A stretch of 64,000 bases of DNA from the NCBI RefSeq assembly GCF_004118265.1, contig NZ_SDHW01000001.1, positions 992,001 through 1,056,000 of the forward strand. Reading direction: 5' to 3'. This DNA is from Lacibacter luteus. Its GTDB lineage: Bacteria > Bacteroidota > Bacteroidia > Chitinophagales > Chitinophagaceae. Positions 8,534-17,460 of this stretch are shown here, piece by piece. The position numbers were made by a program, and so were the translations under genes. The number at the start of each line of letters is the position of its first letter. Positions within the stretch are counted from its first letter, which is position 1. The notes beneath the pieces are model-generated. The model was not told where the DNA came from and made no database searches. It was given only the letters and a program-made list of their open reading frames with translations.

Positions 8534-8577
8534 AAAACAAAAGCGCCCGGGCTATTTAACCGGACGCTTTTGTTTTC
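8534..8577. terminator. Bidirectional intrinsic terminator
   Basis: AAAACAAAAGCGCCCGG pairs with CCGGACGCTTTTGTTTT with a single mismatch. It lies between convergent genes ending at 8508 (+) and 8601 (-). Confidence 0.88.
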
Positions 8578-8600
8578 ATGTGAAGCTGTACATCAGAATG

Positions 8601-9656
8601 TTAGTTGATGACAGCATTTATTTTTTGCCAGAGTTCATTATCAAATCCTGAAACAGCAAAGCTTGGATTTAACGGATCGGAAGCATCGCCCATTCTCACA
8701 ATTACCATTTTCTTTGACGGGATCACATAAATACGTTGATCTTCGGCACCCATTGCTGCAAACATATCCGAAGGCGCATTCGGCACTAACGGCCCCGTGT
8801 AAACGGTTTGTCCGCCGGGCACCATAAAACTTGTTTTCCCATTCAACCACCATAAATAACCGTACGATGGATTGATGCTTTGTGACGTATTGGTGCTTTC
8901 AGTAAAAAAAGTTTCGTTGATCACCTGCTCATTTCCCCATTTGCCTTTATTAAGGGCCAGTAATCCAAAACGTGCCATACTGCGGGTGTTGCTGTGATAA
9001 ATAGTAAATATTGTTCCGTAATTCCATGAGCCTTCCATACCTATTTTACTCTTCAGCTTATCCTGAAAGTAAGTATCAAAACTTTTACCACTTGCTGCTG
9101 CAGTAACATCAATTAATTTTTGAAATACGTTGTGGTACGACCATCTTGTACCGGCATCGGCCATGTAGGTAAGATTGGGTTTTATAACAAGGTTGTTGCT
9201 GTCGTTAAGACCAGATGACATTGTAAGCAAATGCCGAACAGTAATTAAGTTTTCTTTCAGCAGCGGTTCGCTGGTCCATGCCAATCCAACATATTGTGAA
9301 ACCTTGTTGTTGATGTTGAGTAAACCTTCCTGCTGCGCTATACCAACAGATGCGGTAACCAATGTTTTACCTGCACTGTTCCATTGCCAGGTGGCTGATG
9401 CACTGTGACCATTAAAGTATTCCTCCATTACAATCCGTCCATCAACAAGGACCATGAACGATTTGGAATGTTTTTGAATAAGATAATCTTTTAAAGGTTG
9501 AATGGCCGTTTGGTTCCAGCCAAGTTCAGTTGACGATTTTGTTTGCCAGCTATTATCTGTTGTTGAAGGAAAATACATGCCCGTTGCAGGCTGATCGTTT
9601 TTTTTACATGCAGTAAAGACGATGCATAGGCATAACAGCAAATTCAGCGATTTCAT
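8601..9656 (-). CDS. Serine hydrolase lipoprotein (beta-lactamase class C / EstB fold)
   Basis: The signal peptide MKSLNLLLCLCIVFTAC has a lipobox with Cys17, so the enzyme should be lipid-anchored in the envelope. The penicillin-binding-like fold is shown by SAGK (residues 94-97, the SxxK motif with its nucleophilic serine and lysine), the tyrosine motif Y-H-N in RWSYHNVFQ (replacing Y-S-N), and the closing block RIYVIPSKKMVIVRMG. Relatives are esterases, D-aminopeptidases or carboxypeptidases; resistance to beta-lactams should not be assumed. The preceding VLVDGRIVMEEYFNGH is the usual N-terminal strand pair. Stand-alone gene of 351 aa. Confidence 0.85.
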   Translation of the reverse strand: MKSLNLLLCLCIVFTACKKNDQPATGMYFPSTTDNSWQTKSSTELGWNQTAIQPLKDYLIQKHSKSFMVLVDGRIVMEEYFNGHSASATWQWNSAGKTLVTASVGIAQQEGLLNINNKVSQYVGLAWTSEPLLKENLITVRHLLTMSSGLNDSNNLVIKPNLTYMADAGTRWSYHNVFQKLIDVTAAASGKSFDTYFQDKLKSKIGMEGSWNYGTIFTIYHSNTRSMARFGLLALNKGKWGNEQVINETFFTESTNTSQSINPSYGYLWWLNGKTSFMVPGGQTVYTGPLVPNAPSDMFAAMGAEDQRIYVIPSKKMVIVRMGDASDPLNPSFAVSGFDNELWQKINAVIN

Positions 9657-9854
9657 GATTATTGGTTTCTTTTTCGGTTTGGATTCATTGATAGCCAGAA
9701 AACTCCTAAGTTTAATGAGGTTGGCTTTTAACGGACAAATACCCTTTCATATTGCTGACTTTTCATTTGTTGAAAAGAAATAGTTCAAAATTCATTTAGT
9801 ACTCTCTTCTTAGGGAGCACACGAGGCTGAAATTTCGCCCTCCCCACAATTGCC

Positions 9855-9862
9855 TACCTTCG
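9855..9862 (+). promoter_or_regulatory. Possible -7 element (TACCTTCG)
   Basis: One mismatch to TAnnTTTG, ending 4 nt before the helicase start codon, which would make a leaderless or nearly leaderless transcript. Confidence 0.35.
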
Positions 9863-9866
9863 CCGC

Positions 9867-11195
9867 ATGCAACAACAACCGGAATGGCTCAGCAAAGCGT
9901 TGAACAACCTCAACATTAAAGCGCTGAACGAAATGCAGGAGGCCGCTTTAACAGCCACTGCGCAACACAAGGATCTTATTTTACTATCGGCCACAGGTAG
10001 CGGCAAAACACTGGCTTTTCTTTTGCCACTGGTGGAGCAGTTGCAACAAAACCCAACTACCACAACGGCCATTATTATTGTGCCATCACGTGAACTGGCA
10101 TTGCAGATAGAAACCGTTTTTAAAAGTCTACAGCTTAATTTAAAAGTTACCTGTTGCTATGGCGGGCATAAACGGGAAATTGAAGAGAACAATTTAAAAC
10201 AGGCACCTGCCCTGCTCATCGGCACACCAGGTCGCTTAGCCGATCATATCCGCAGAGAAAGTATCAACACAAAAACAATTACAACACTGGTGCTGGATGA
10301 GTTTGATAAATCATTAGAGCTGGGGTTCCAGGAAGAGGTATCATTTATTATTGGTTCAATGCCCAATATTGAAGAACGCATGCTTACTTCAGCCACACGT
10401 ATGGAAGAGATTCCGGCCTTTGTTGGTTTGCAGCAACCGGTTACACTTGACTTTCTGAATGCGAATGAAGAAAAAGAAATTGGTCTTAGTATTCAATTAT
10501 TACAAAGCGAAGAGAAAGATAAAATTGAAACACTGTTCCGATTGATCTGTATGCTGGGCAACCGTTCAACGATTGTGTTCTGCAATCATCGTGAAGCGGT
10601 GGAACGTACGAGTGCATTATTAAAAGAGCGTGATATTGTGAATGTATTTTATCATGGTGCTATGGAACAGCGTGACAGAGATGCGGCCTTATGCAAGTTC
10701 CGTAACGGCACATCGAATGTTTTGGTGACGACTGATCTTGCAGCACGTGGGTTAGACATTGCCAATATCCGCTACATTGTGCATTATCATTTGCCGCATA
10801 ATGAAGATACGTTCACACATCGCAACGGACGTACGGCACGCATGGAAGCAAGTGGTACTGCCATCGTTATTCTCGGACCGGAAGAAACAAAACCCGAATA
10901 CATTCCTGCAGAGGCAGAAGAAATTACGTTGCCAACAGAAGCTGTAATACCCGACAAACCAAAATGGACAACCTTGTTTATTGCCGCAGGTAAAAAAGAC
11001 AAGGTGAACAAAATTGATATTGTTGGTTTCCTCAGCAACAAAGGCGATTTGAAAAAAGAAGATATCGGCTTAATTGAAGTGAAAGATTTTTTTGCATTCG
11101 TTGCCGTAAAGAAAATAAAAGCAAGTCATACTCTTAACCTGATCAAAGACGAAAAGATAAAAGGGAAGAAAGTGAAAATTGCTGTGGCCAAGTAA
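9867..11195 (+). CDS. DEAD-box-type RNA helicase with DbpA-like RNA-binding C-terminus
   Basis: ATP-dependent RNA helicase, probably acting in ribosome assembly. Motifs in order: Q-motif region NEMQEAAL, motif I ATGSGKT (residues 42-48), Ia PSRELAL, motif II DEFD (144-147) in place of DEAD, motif III SAT (175-177), and motif VI HRNGRTAR (318-325) in place of HRIGRTGR. After about residue 368 a small domain with pattern TTLFIAAGKKDKVNKIDIVG matches the DbpA RNA-binding fold, which in E. coli recognises hairpin 92 of 23S rRNA. At 442 residues the length fits DbpA. An rRNA methyltransferase gene follows in the same direction, which suits a ribosome role. The DEFD box keeps both aspartates and the glutamate needed for ATP hydrolysis. 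Confidence 0.88.
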   Translation: MQQQPEWLSKALNNLNIKALNEMQEAALTATAQHKDLILLSATGSGKTLAFLLPLVEQLQQNPTTTTAIIIVPSRELALQIETVFKSLQLNLKVTCCYGGHKREIEENNLKQAPALLIGTPGRLADHIRRESINTKTITTLVLDEFDKSLELGFQEEVSFIIGSMPNIEERMLTSATRMEEIPAFVGLQQPVTLDFLNANEEKEIGLSIQLLQSEEKDKIETLFRLICMLGNRSTIVFCNHREAVERTSALLKERDIVNVFYHGAMEQRDRDAALCKFRNGTSNVLVTTDLAARGLDIANIRYIVHYHLPHNEDTFTHRNGRTARMEASGTAIVILGPEETKPEYIPAEAEEITLPTEAVIPDKPKWTTLFIAAGKKDKVNKIDIVGFLSNKGDLKKEDIGLIEVKDFFAFVAVKKIKASHTLNLIKDEKIKGKKVKIAVAK

Positions 11196-11216
11196 GGCGT
11201 AAGGAATAAGGCATAG

Positions 11217-11265
11217 GGTTTAAGGCAAATACAGGTTCTAAATTTCATATTGCCTTCCCTAAACC
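11217..11265. repeat. Imperfect inverted repeat in the spacer
   Basis: GGTTTAAGGCAA and TTGCCTTCCCTAAACC can pair with a small bulge. The 135-nt spacer is otherwise a low-complexity run of TAAGG/CCTTA words. Possible terminator or dispersed repeat. Confidence 0.35.
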
Positions 11266-11330
11266 TTATACCCCAAACCTTCAACCTTCTACAGACTACC
11301 TTAAGCCTTCTACCCTAAACCATATTCAAA

Positions 11331-12506
11331 ATGAATTTATTTACAACCTCGTCCACCATCATCATTACTTGTCACAAGCGCATTGCTCCATACTTAGAAA
11401 AGGAAGTGATGGAGTTGGGCTTTGCAATTGAAGAAACATTTGTAACAGGTATTAAACTGAAGGGAACGATCAATGACTGTATCAAACTCAATTTAAACTT
11501 GCGTTGTGCCAGCCAGGTCTTGTATAGTTTAAAACAGTTTACTGCACATGATGGTGATGATATTTACAACAGTTTGAAACATTTTGCATGGGAGAATATT
11601 TTACCCAGTCCCGGTTATTTTTCGGTGACGAGTAATGTGAACAATCCCACCATTAACAACAGCATGTTTGCCAACCTGCGGGTGAAAGATGCTATTGTTG
11701 ATCGCATACGGGAGAAAAGAGGTACACGCCCATCAACAGGTGCAGAGTTAACAGGAACAGTTATTCATCTGTTCTGGAAGAATGAAGATGCAGAAGTGTT
11801 TATTGATACATCAGGTGATTCATTGGCAAGGCATGGCTATCGCAAGATTCCCGGCTTAGCACCAATGCTGGAAGGATTGGCATCGGCCACTATTTATGCA
11901 ACGGTGTGGGATCGCACATCACCCTTCATTAATCCCATGTGTGGTTCGGGAACGTTGGCCATTGAAGCAGCATTGATCGCTACCAACAGAAGACCGGGAT
12001 TGTATCGTACCAACTATGCATTTATGCATGTGCAGGGTTACGATGAAACTGTGTATCACCAAGAAGATGCATTGCTCGAAGAACAGATCGTTGATGTACA
12101 GGGTTTAAAAATTATTGCGACTGATTATAATCCGAAAGCAATTGAAAATGCAAAGAAGAATGCTGTTGCAGCCGGTGTACAAAAGCTCATCGATTTTGCT
12201 GTATGCGATTTTGCAAAAACAGAAGTACCGCAGGATGCAAAAGGCATCATGATGATCAATCCCGAATATGGTGAACGTTTAGGCGACATCAAAGAACTGG
12301 AAGCAACTTATGCACGCATCGGCGATTTTATGAAACAGCAATGCGGCGGTTATTATGGTTACATCTTCACGGGTAATATGGAGCTTGCAAAAAAGATCGG
12401 GCTGAAAGCCAAACGAAGAATAGAATTTTACAACAGTACGATCGATTGCCGTTTGCTGGAGTATGAATTATATAGCGGTAGCAGAAGAGAAGGGAAAAGT
12501 TTATAG
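11331..12506 (+). CDS. THUMP-domain 23S rRNA guanine-N2 methyltransferase (RlmL/YpsC type)
   Basis: Expected to methylate a guanine of 23S rRNA with S-adenosylmethionine. The N-terminal ~160 residues form ferredoxin-like plus THUMP domains that bind RNA (FIDTSGDSLARHGYRK marks the end of THUMP). The methyltransferase domain has motif I NPMCGSGTLAIEAAL (residues 201-215) and ATDYNPKAIENAKKNA for motif II. The catalytic motif IV is NPEYGERLG (310-318), where most homologues have NPPYGERLG. Length 391 aa matches YpsC-like single-domain enzymes rather than the double E. coli RlmKL. It follows the DbpA-like helicase in the same direction. Confidence 0.87.
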   Translation: MNLFTTSSTIIITCHKRIAPYLEKEVMELGFAIEETFVTGIKLKGTINDCIKLNLNLRCASQVLYSLKQFTAHDGDDIYNSLKHFAWENILPSPGYFSVTSNVNNPTINNSMFANLRVKDAIVDRIREKRGTRPSTGAELTGTVIHLFWKNEDAEVFIDTSGDSLARHGYRKIPGLAPMLEGLASATIYATVWDRTSPFINPMCGSGTLAIEAALIATNRRPGLYRTNYAFMHVQGYDETVYHQEDALLEEQIVDVQGLKIIATDYNPKAIENAKKNAVAAGVQKLIDFAVCDFAKTEVPQDAKGIMMINPEYGERLGDIKELEATYARIGDFMKQQCGGYYGYIFTGNMELAKKIGLKAKRRIEFYNSTIDCRLLEYELYSGSRREGKSL

Positions 12507-12537
12507 TTTTTAGTTTGTGGTTTATAGTTGAACAAGG

Positions 12538-12565
12538 TTGGCAATGCTACCCCTCCCTATCTTTG
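12538..12565 (+). promoter_or_regulatory. Bacteroidota-type promoter, TTG-N17-TATCTTTG
   Basis: TTG at 12538-12540 is spaced 17 nt from a perfect TAnnTTTG at 12558-12565. The start codon is only 6 nt further on, so the mRNA is probably leaderless. Confidence 0.6.
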
Positions 12566-12571
12566 CATTGC

Positions 12572-13540
12572 ATGCAAACAACACATTACCCCATCATCAT
12601 CATCGGCGGCGGGCCTATTGGTTTGGCCTGTGGTATTGAAGCAAAGAAAGCAAGTATCTCCTATCTTATTTTAGAGAAAGGTTGTTTGGTGAATTCATTG
12701 TACAACTATCCTGCAAACATGACCTTCTTCTCTACATCAGAACGGTTGGAGATCGGCGATGTTCCATTTGTATCAGTGAATGCAAAACCAACAAGAGCAG
12801 AAGCATTGGAATATTACCGCAGGGTAACTGTTGCCTATAAACTCAACATCAACTTATTTGAAGAAGTAAATAAAGTTGAACGTAATGAAAACAGCTTCAG
12901 CATTCAAACTTCAAAGCAAAACTATACAGCCGACCATATCATCATTGCATCGGGCTTTTATGATATTCCTTACCTGCTGCATGTAAAAGGTGAAGACTTA
13001 CCGAAAGTAACACACTACTATAAAGACCCACATTTCTATGCTTTTCAAAAAGTAATGGTGGTTGGTGCAAACAACTCTGCTGTTGATGCTGCATTGGAAA
13101 CATGGCGTAAAGGAGCAGATGTTACAATGGTGATAAGAGAAAAGGAAGTGGGCGAACGGGTAAAGTATTGGGTTCGCCCCGATGTAGTGAATCGTATTGC
13201 TGAAGGTTCTATCAAAGCATACTACGAATCAAGTATTGTGGAAATAAAAGAACACGAGGTCATCATTCAAACACCAGAAGGCATGCAAACAATTGCGAAC
13301 GATTGGGTAATTGCAGCAACCGGTTATCAACCCAACTTATCCTTTCTTGAAAAGATCGGTATTACATTATCAACAGACGATGTACGCAAGCCCGAGTACA
13401 ACGAAGAAACACACGAAACAAATATCCCCAACATTTACCTCGCAGGTGTTATTTGCGGCGGCATGAACACTTCCCGGCTGTTCATTGAAAATTCAAGAGA
13501 ACATGCTGTACGTATTCTTTTGTCGATCCAACACAAGTGA
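12572..13540 (+). CDS. YpdA family putative bacillithiol disulfide reductase
   Basis: FAD/NADPH-dependent reductase that, in Bacillus and Staphylococcus, reduces oxidised bacillithiol. The FAD-binding motif is IIIIGGGPIGLACG at residues 8-21; the second dinucleotide-binding motif is VMVVGANNSAVDAALE near residue 170; ATGYQPN and the closing NIYLAGVICGG are the usual FAD contacts. The protein is 322 residues, the family length, when started at the ATG at 12572; the longer frame adds 19 unrelated residues. A perfect promoter element ends 6 nt before this ATG, which supports the start. There is no CxxC redox pair as in thioredoxin reductase, as expected for YpdA. Confidence 0.85.
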   Translation: MQTTHYPIIIIGGGPIGLACGIEAKKASISYLILEKGCLVNSLYNYPANMTFFSTSERLEIGDVPFVSVNAKPTRAEALEYYRRVTVAYKLNINLFEEVNKVERNENSFSIQTSKQNYTADHIIIASGFYDIPYLLHVKGEDLPKVTHYYKDPHFYAFQKVMVVGANNSAVDAALETWRKGADVTMVIREKEVGERVKYWVRPDVVNRIAEGSIKAYYESSIVEIKEHEVIIQTPEGMQTIANDWVIAATGYQPNLSFLEKIGITLSTDDVRKPEYNEETHETNIPNIYLAGVICGGMNTSRLFIENSREHAVRILLSIQHK

Positions 13541-13694
13541 CTTGTCGTAGAATTTTTACACCCGCTATCAGCTACGTTTAAGGCAGCTAAACAAAAACCA
13601 TTAATGCGTCAAAAAAGGCGGAACAAGCGGCACGCATAAGTACCCTTTGCGTAAATAGTATAGTAACTTTACTTATATCCAAATCCAATGCCCG

Positions 13695-15644
13695 TTGAAG
13701 AAACATGCACTGCATATTATTCTTCTTTTTCCGCTATTCCTGTCTGCACAGATTACCTCCCCGGTAATAAGAGCAAACTTTGGATTAGATGCTGATGTAC
13801 GTTCCAATTTTTTCAACTTGCTTTGGTCGCCCGGTAATGATGATTGGTTTGGTAATGGATCCCTTGGTTCCGGTATTCATGTAATTGATACAACGGGTGC
13901 TGCTGCTATTGTAAGTGCCTACACAAGCAATCCTGCATCGAAAGGTTATGCGTTTGCCCGTGGGATGCGTTATCCGGTATTAAGTACAATCAGCGGACGT
14001 ATTTTATACGACGCTTCTTATGTGCGTGATTATCGTGGTACCGACACAACAAGTTTCGCAGGAGGAAATAAAAATGCGCAAAGCCCGCAGTTGTGGTCTA
14101 CGGCTATTTCGCCAGTGCTTTCAAAGAATGATATCACCGAAGTATACTTACATGTCCGCAGAGACGGCACAACCCCTTCCGACTCCTTATGGTTTTTTGG
14201 TGCTGTAGGTATCTTGGGAACAAACGGCGATCGCTATTTCGACTTTGAATTATACCAGACAGATATCAGTTTCAATGGCACAACAAGAAAGTTTGAACAC
14301 TATGGACCTGATTATGGTCATACCACCTGGAAGTTTGATGCTTCAGGCAACATTACACAGTTAGGCGATATTATTTTCACCGCAGAATATGGCAATTCAG
14401 GTTTAAATTTTATTGAAGCAAGGGTATGGGTGAAGAAAACAGATATTACCACGGTATCGCCCGGAGCATTTGACTGGACGGGTACTTTTGATGGCGATGG
14501 TACGGGTGCAACGCATGGCTATGCAGGAATTATTCCGAATAATGGTGGAACTTTTTACCAGGGTTTACAAAACTCCGTTTCAACATGGTCCGGGCCGTTT
14601 GGTAATTTCAATACAGGCAATGCGCATGTAAGTAATTACGACGCTATTCAATTCATGGAGTTTGGAGTAAATCTCAGTAAACTAGGTTTAGATCCAATGA
14701 CGTTTACCAACGGTTCTATGTGCAATCTTGCGTTTGGAAAAGTGTTGGTTAAAACAAGAACCTCTACATCGTTTACTGCAAGCATCAGCGATTTTGTGAG
14801 TCCATTCAGTTTTCGTTCGGTTGCCAGTGTTGCTGCCACTGCCGATTTTCCTGCAATGTGCCCGTTACAATTCATCAGCAACTTATCAGTAAGAAATCCT
14901 TTGTCTACCTCCACTTATTACTGGAGCACATCTAATGGACATATTGTTGGCTCATCAACCGGCACTTCAATTACAGTTGATCAACCGGGTACGTATATTG
15001 TTACACAGGAACTGTTAAGCGGTTGTGGCGAAAACGGAAGAGATACAATTATCATTACATCCGCCGGCAATTGCAGTGTGCTCGCATCAAAACTTCATTT
15101 CTTTAAAGGAGCAGAACGGCAAAACATAGTTGCACTTAACTGGCGCATCAGCAATAACAACAATGTAAATAATATTATAATTGAGCGAAGTCTTAACGGC
15201 AGCAACTTCTATCCTATCGGTTCTCTGCAGGGAAAAAGCGGAGCAGAAACAGCCGATTATTATTTTTCTGATTCGCTTTACAACATTGATCACGAAACAG
15301 TGTATTATCGTTTACATATTACCGATAAAAACAACGGGAGCAATTACAGCGATATTATTTCGTTTAAACGTTCTTTCAATAAAACATTATCTGTACAAGT
15401 AAATCCTAACCCTGTTAACAACAGTTATATGCAGGTATTTGTTACCGCACCATATAACCACACAGCAACACTTCAACTTGTTCATTCATCGGGAGCAATC
15501 GTTCAAACGCAAAAACTGCTTTTAGTAAAAGGTAATAACCATATACCGGTTGCGGCAAATACAAAATGGCAAAAAGGATTGTATATACTTCGTATACTAA
15601 CCGATGCCGGCCCGGTTCAGCAAAAAGTACTGGTAACAGAATAA
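13695..15644 (+). CDS. Secreted protein with type IX secretion (T9SS type A) sorting domain
   Basis: A 649-residue exported protein. The N-terminus is a signal peptide ending LFLSAQ. The last ~85 residues, beginning near VQVNPNPVNNSYMQVFVTAP and ending QQKVLVTE, match the T9SS type A C-terminal sorting domain, so it should cross the outer membrane and be released or anchored on the surface. A middle region around residues 395-450 (Cys-framed, with YYWSTSNGHIVGSSTGTS) looks like an Ig-like or PKD-like module. The large N-terminal domain (20-390) is aromatic- and glycine-rich and not recognised. The start is TTG at 13695: no ATG exists in this frame nearby, and the ATG at 13688 is in another frame. 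Confidence 0.8.
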   Translation: MKKHALHIILLFPLFLSAQITSPVIRANFGLDADVRSNFFNLLWSPGNDDWFGNGSLGSGIHVIDTTGAAAIVSAYTSNPASKGYAFARGMRYPVLSTISGRILYDASYVRDYRGTDTTSFAGGNKNAQSPQLWSTAISPVLSKNDITEVYLHVRRDGTTPSDSLWFFGAVGILGTNGDRYFDFELYQTDISFNGTTRKFEHYGPDYGHTTWKFDASGNITQLGDIIFTAEYGNSGLNFIEARVWVKKTDITTVSPGAFDWTGTFDGDGTGATHGYAGIIPNNGGTFYQGLQNSVSTWSGPFGNFNTGNAHVSNYDAIQFMEFGVNLSKLGLDPMTFTNGSMCNLAFGKVLVKTRTSTSFTASISDFVSPFSFRSVASVAATADFPAMCPLQFISNLSVRNPLSTSTYYWSTSNGHIVGSSTGTSITVDQPGTYIVTQELLSGCGENGRDTIIITSAGNCSVLASKLHFFKGAERQNIVALNWRISNNNNVNNIIIERSLNGSNFYPIGSLQGKSGAETADYYFSDSLYNIDHETVYYRLHITDKNNGSNYSDIISFKRSFNKTLSVQVNPNPVNNSYMQVFVTAPYNHTATLQLVHSSGAIVQTQKLLLVKGNNHIPVAANTKWQKGLYILRILTDAGPVQQKVLVTE

Positions 15645-15752
15645 CGAATCATGCGTTCTTTTCCGCTCATCACAATCTGCGTGAAACAACAAGCAGCTGT
15701 TTAATCATTTCTTATTTTCGGAGCATTCGTAAAAAACAATAATCACATCAAC

Positions 15753-17297
15753 ATGATTCGATTCTTTTTTGCTTTGCTGCTGATTGGCTCTACAGCAACT
15801 GCACAACACAAAGATTCTGTAATGGTGAGCCGCATTATTAAAGAGGCTACCGAAAATTCGCAACTGAAAAAATTAGGACAGGAACTGATGGATGGCATCG
15901 GTCCACGTTTGGTTGGCAGTCCGCAAATGCAACAGGCACACGATTGGGCTGTTGCAAAATACACAAGCTGGGGTGTAACTGCACGAAACGAAAAATGGGG
16001 CGAATGGCGTGGATGGCAGCGTGGCGTAACACATATTGATATGGTATTGCCTCGTGTAAAAACGTTGGAAGGTATGCAGCTTGCATGGAGCCCAAGCACA
16101 AATGGCAAAACAGTTACTGCAGATGTTATTCTTATTCCCGACCTGGCAGATTCGATCGCTTTTCAAAAATGGTTACCAAGTGTAAAAGGAAAATTTGTGT
16201 TGATCTCAATGAATCAGCCAACCGGTCGTCCAGATTATAACTGGGAAGAATTCGGCACAAAAGAATCCTTTGAGAAAATGAAAAAAGAACGTACCGAAAT
16301 TACAGATGCATGGACAAAACGCATCAGCAAAACAGGTTACACTGCACGAACATTACCCGTTGCGTTAGAAAATGCAGGTGCAGTTGGCGTGATTATGAGT
16401 AACTGGTCGAGAGGTTTTGGTGTAAATAAAATATTCGGTGCAAATACAAAGAAAGTTCCAACAATTGATCTTTCATTGGAAGATTATGGTTTACTATACC
16501 GTTTAACAGAAGCAGGAGTTGCGCCAAAAATAAGTGTGCGTGCCGATTCGAAAGAGAATGGTGTTGTACCTACTTACAATACTGTTGCTGAAATAAAAGG
16601 TTCAACAAAGCCTAACGAATATGTTATGCTTTCTGCACACTTCGATTCATGGGATGGTGGCACAGGTGCAACTGATAATGGCACAGGTACATTGGTAATG
16701 ATGGAAGCAATGCGTATTCTCAAATTGGTATATCCAAATCCAAAGCGTACGATCCTTGTTGGTCATTGGGGAAGCGAAGAGCAAGGCCTGAATGGTTCAC
16801 GTGCATTTGTGGAAGATCATCCTGAAATTATTTCAAACATCCAGGCATTATTCAACCAGGATAATGGAACTGGTCGTGTGGTCAACATTTCAGGCCAGGG
16901 CTTTTTACATGCGTATGATTATATCGGTCGTTGGCTAAGCCGTGTACCCAACAAATACAAGAGCGAACTTGAAACAAGATTTCCGGGTGCGCCCGGCGGT
17001 GGCGGATCGGATTATGCATCGTTTGTTGCAGCAGGTGTTCCTGCATTTTCATTAAGCTCTAACAGCTGGAGTTATGGCAACTATACATGGCATACCAACC
17101 GTGATACTTATGATAAGATTGTTTTTGATGATGTACAAAACAATGCCATCCTCACTGCTATTCTTATTTACATGGCATGTGAAGATGAAAACAAAACATC
17201 ACGTGAACGTATTGTGTTACCTGTTAACCAAAGAACAGGCGAACCTGGTAAATGGCCTGCACAAACAAAGCCTACCCGTAAAGGCGGACTTGATTAA
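15753..17297 (+). CDS. M28 family zinc metallopeptidase, exported
   Basis: An aminopeptidase or carboxypeptidase acting outside the cytoplasm. It has a signal peptide (MIRFFFALLLIGSTATAQ), a PA-like insert (about 120-260, including ALENAGAVGVIMSNW), and a complete two-zinc centre: His296 in SAHFDSW, Asp308 in ATDNGTGT, Glu342-Glu343 in GSEEQG (general base and ligand), Asp370 in FNQDNGTG and His447 in WHTNRDTYDK. GGGGSDYASF near 415-424 is another conserved block. Length 514 fits the Bacteroidota M28 group. It stands alone behind the T9SS gene and has its own terminator. Cleavage preference is not predictable. Confidence 0.92.
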   Translation: MIRFFFALLLIGSTATAQHKDSVMVSRIIKEATENSQLKKLGQELMDGIGPRLVGSPQMQQAHDWAVAKYTSWGVTARNEKWGEWRGWQRGVTHIDMVLPRVKTLEGMQLAWSPSTNGKTVTADVILIPDLADSIAFQKWLPSVKGKFVLISMNQPTGRPDYNWEEFGTKESFEKMKKERTEITDAWTKRISKTGYTARTLPVALENAGAVGVIMSNWSRGFGVNKIFGANTKKVPTIDLSLEDYGLLYRLTEAGVAPKISVRADSKENGVVPTYNTVAEIKGSTKPNEYVMLSAHFDSWDGGTGATDNGTGTLVMMEAMRILKLVYPNPKRTILVGHWGSEEQGLNGSRAFVEDHPEIISNIQALFNQDNGTGRVVNISGQGFLHAYDYIGRWLSRVPNKYKSELETRFPGAPGGGGSDYASFVAAGVPAFSLSSNSWSYGNYTWHTNRDTYDKIVFDDVQNNAILTAILIYMACEDENKTSRERIVLPVNQRTGEPGKWPAQTKPTRKGGLD

Positions 17298-17316
17298 GTA
17301 CACTTTCAACTGTTTT

Positions 17317-17348
17317 AAAAAAAGCATCCTTTTCAGGGTGCTTTTTTA
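17317..17348 (+). terminator. Intrinsic terminator
   Basis: AAAAAAAGCATCCT pairs with AGGGTGCTTTTTT (one G-T wobble) around a 4-nt loop; it ends in a T run about 20 nt after the peptidase gene. Confidence 0.85.
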
Positions 17349-17460
17349 ATATAACTTTATTTTTAACACCCTCGGAATGATTGCCGTCACCCGGAGCACA
17401 AACAATCCTCATAAAGCCCCCCTTTCGCAGCTTATAATTTTACTCCCAATAATAAAATGC

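Noticed and set aside
8601-9656. Beta-lactam resistance gene
   Set aside because: The SxxK fold is shared by many esterases and peptidases; sequence and context give no support for resistance.
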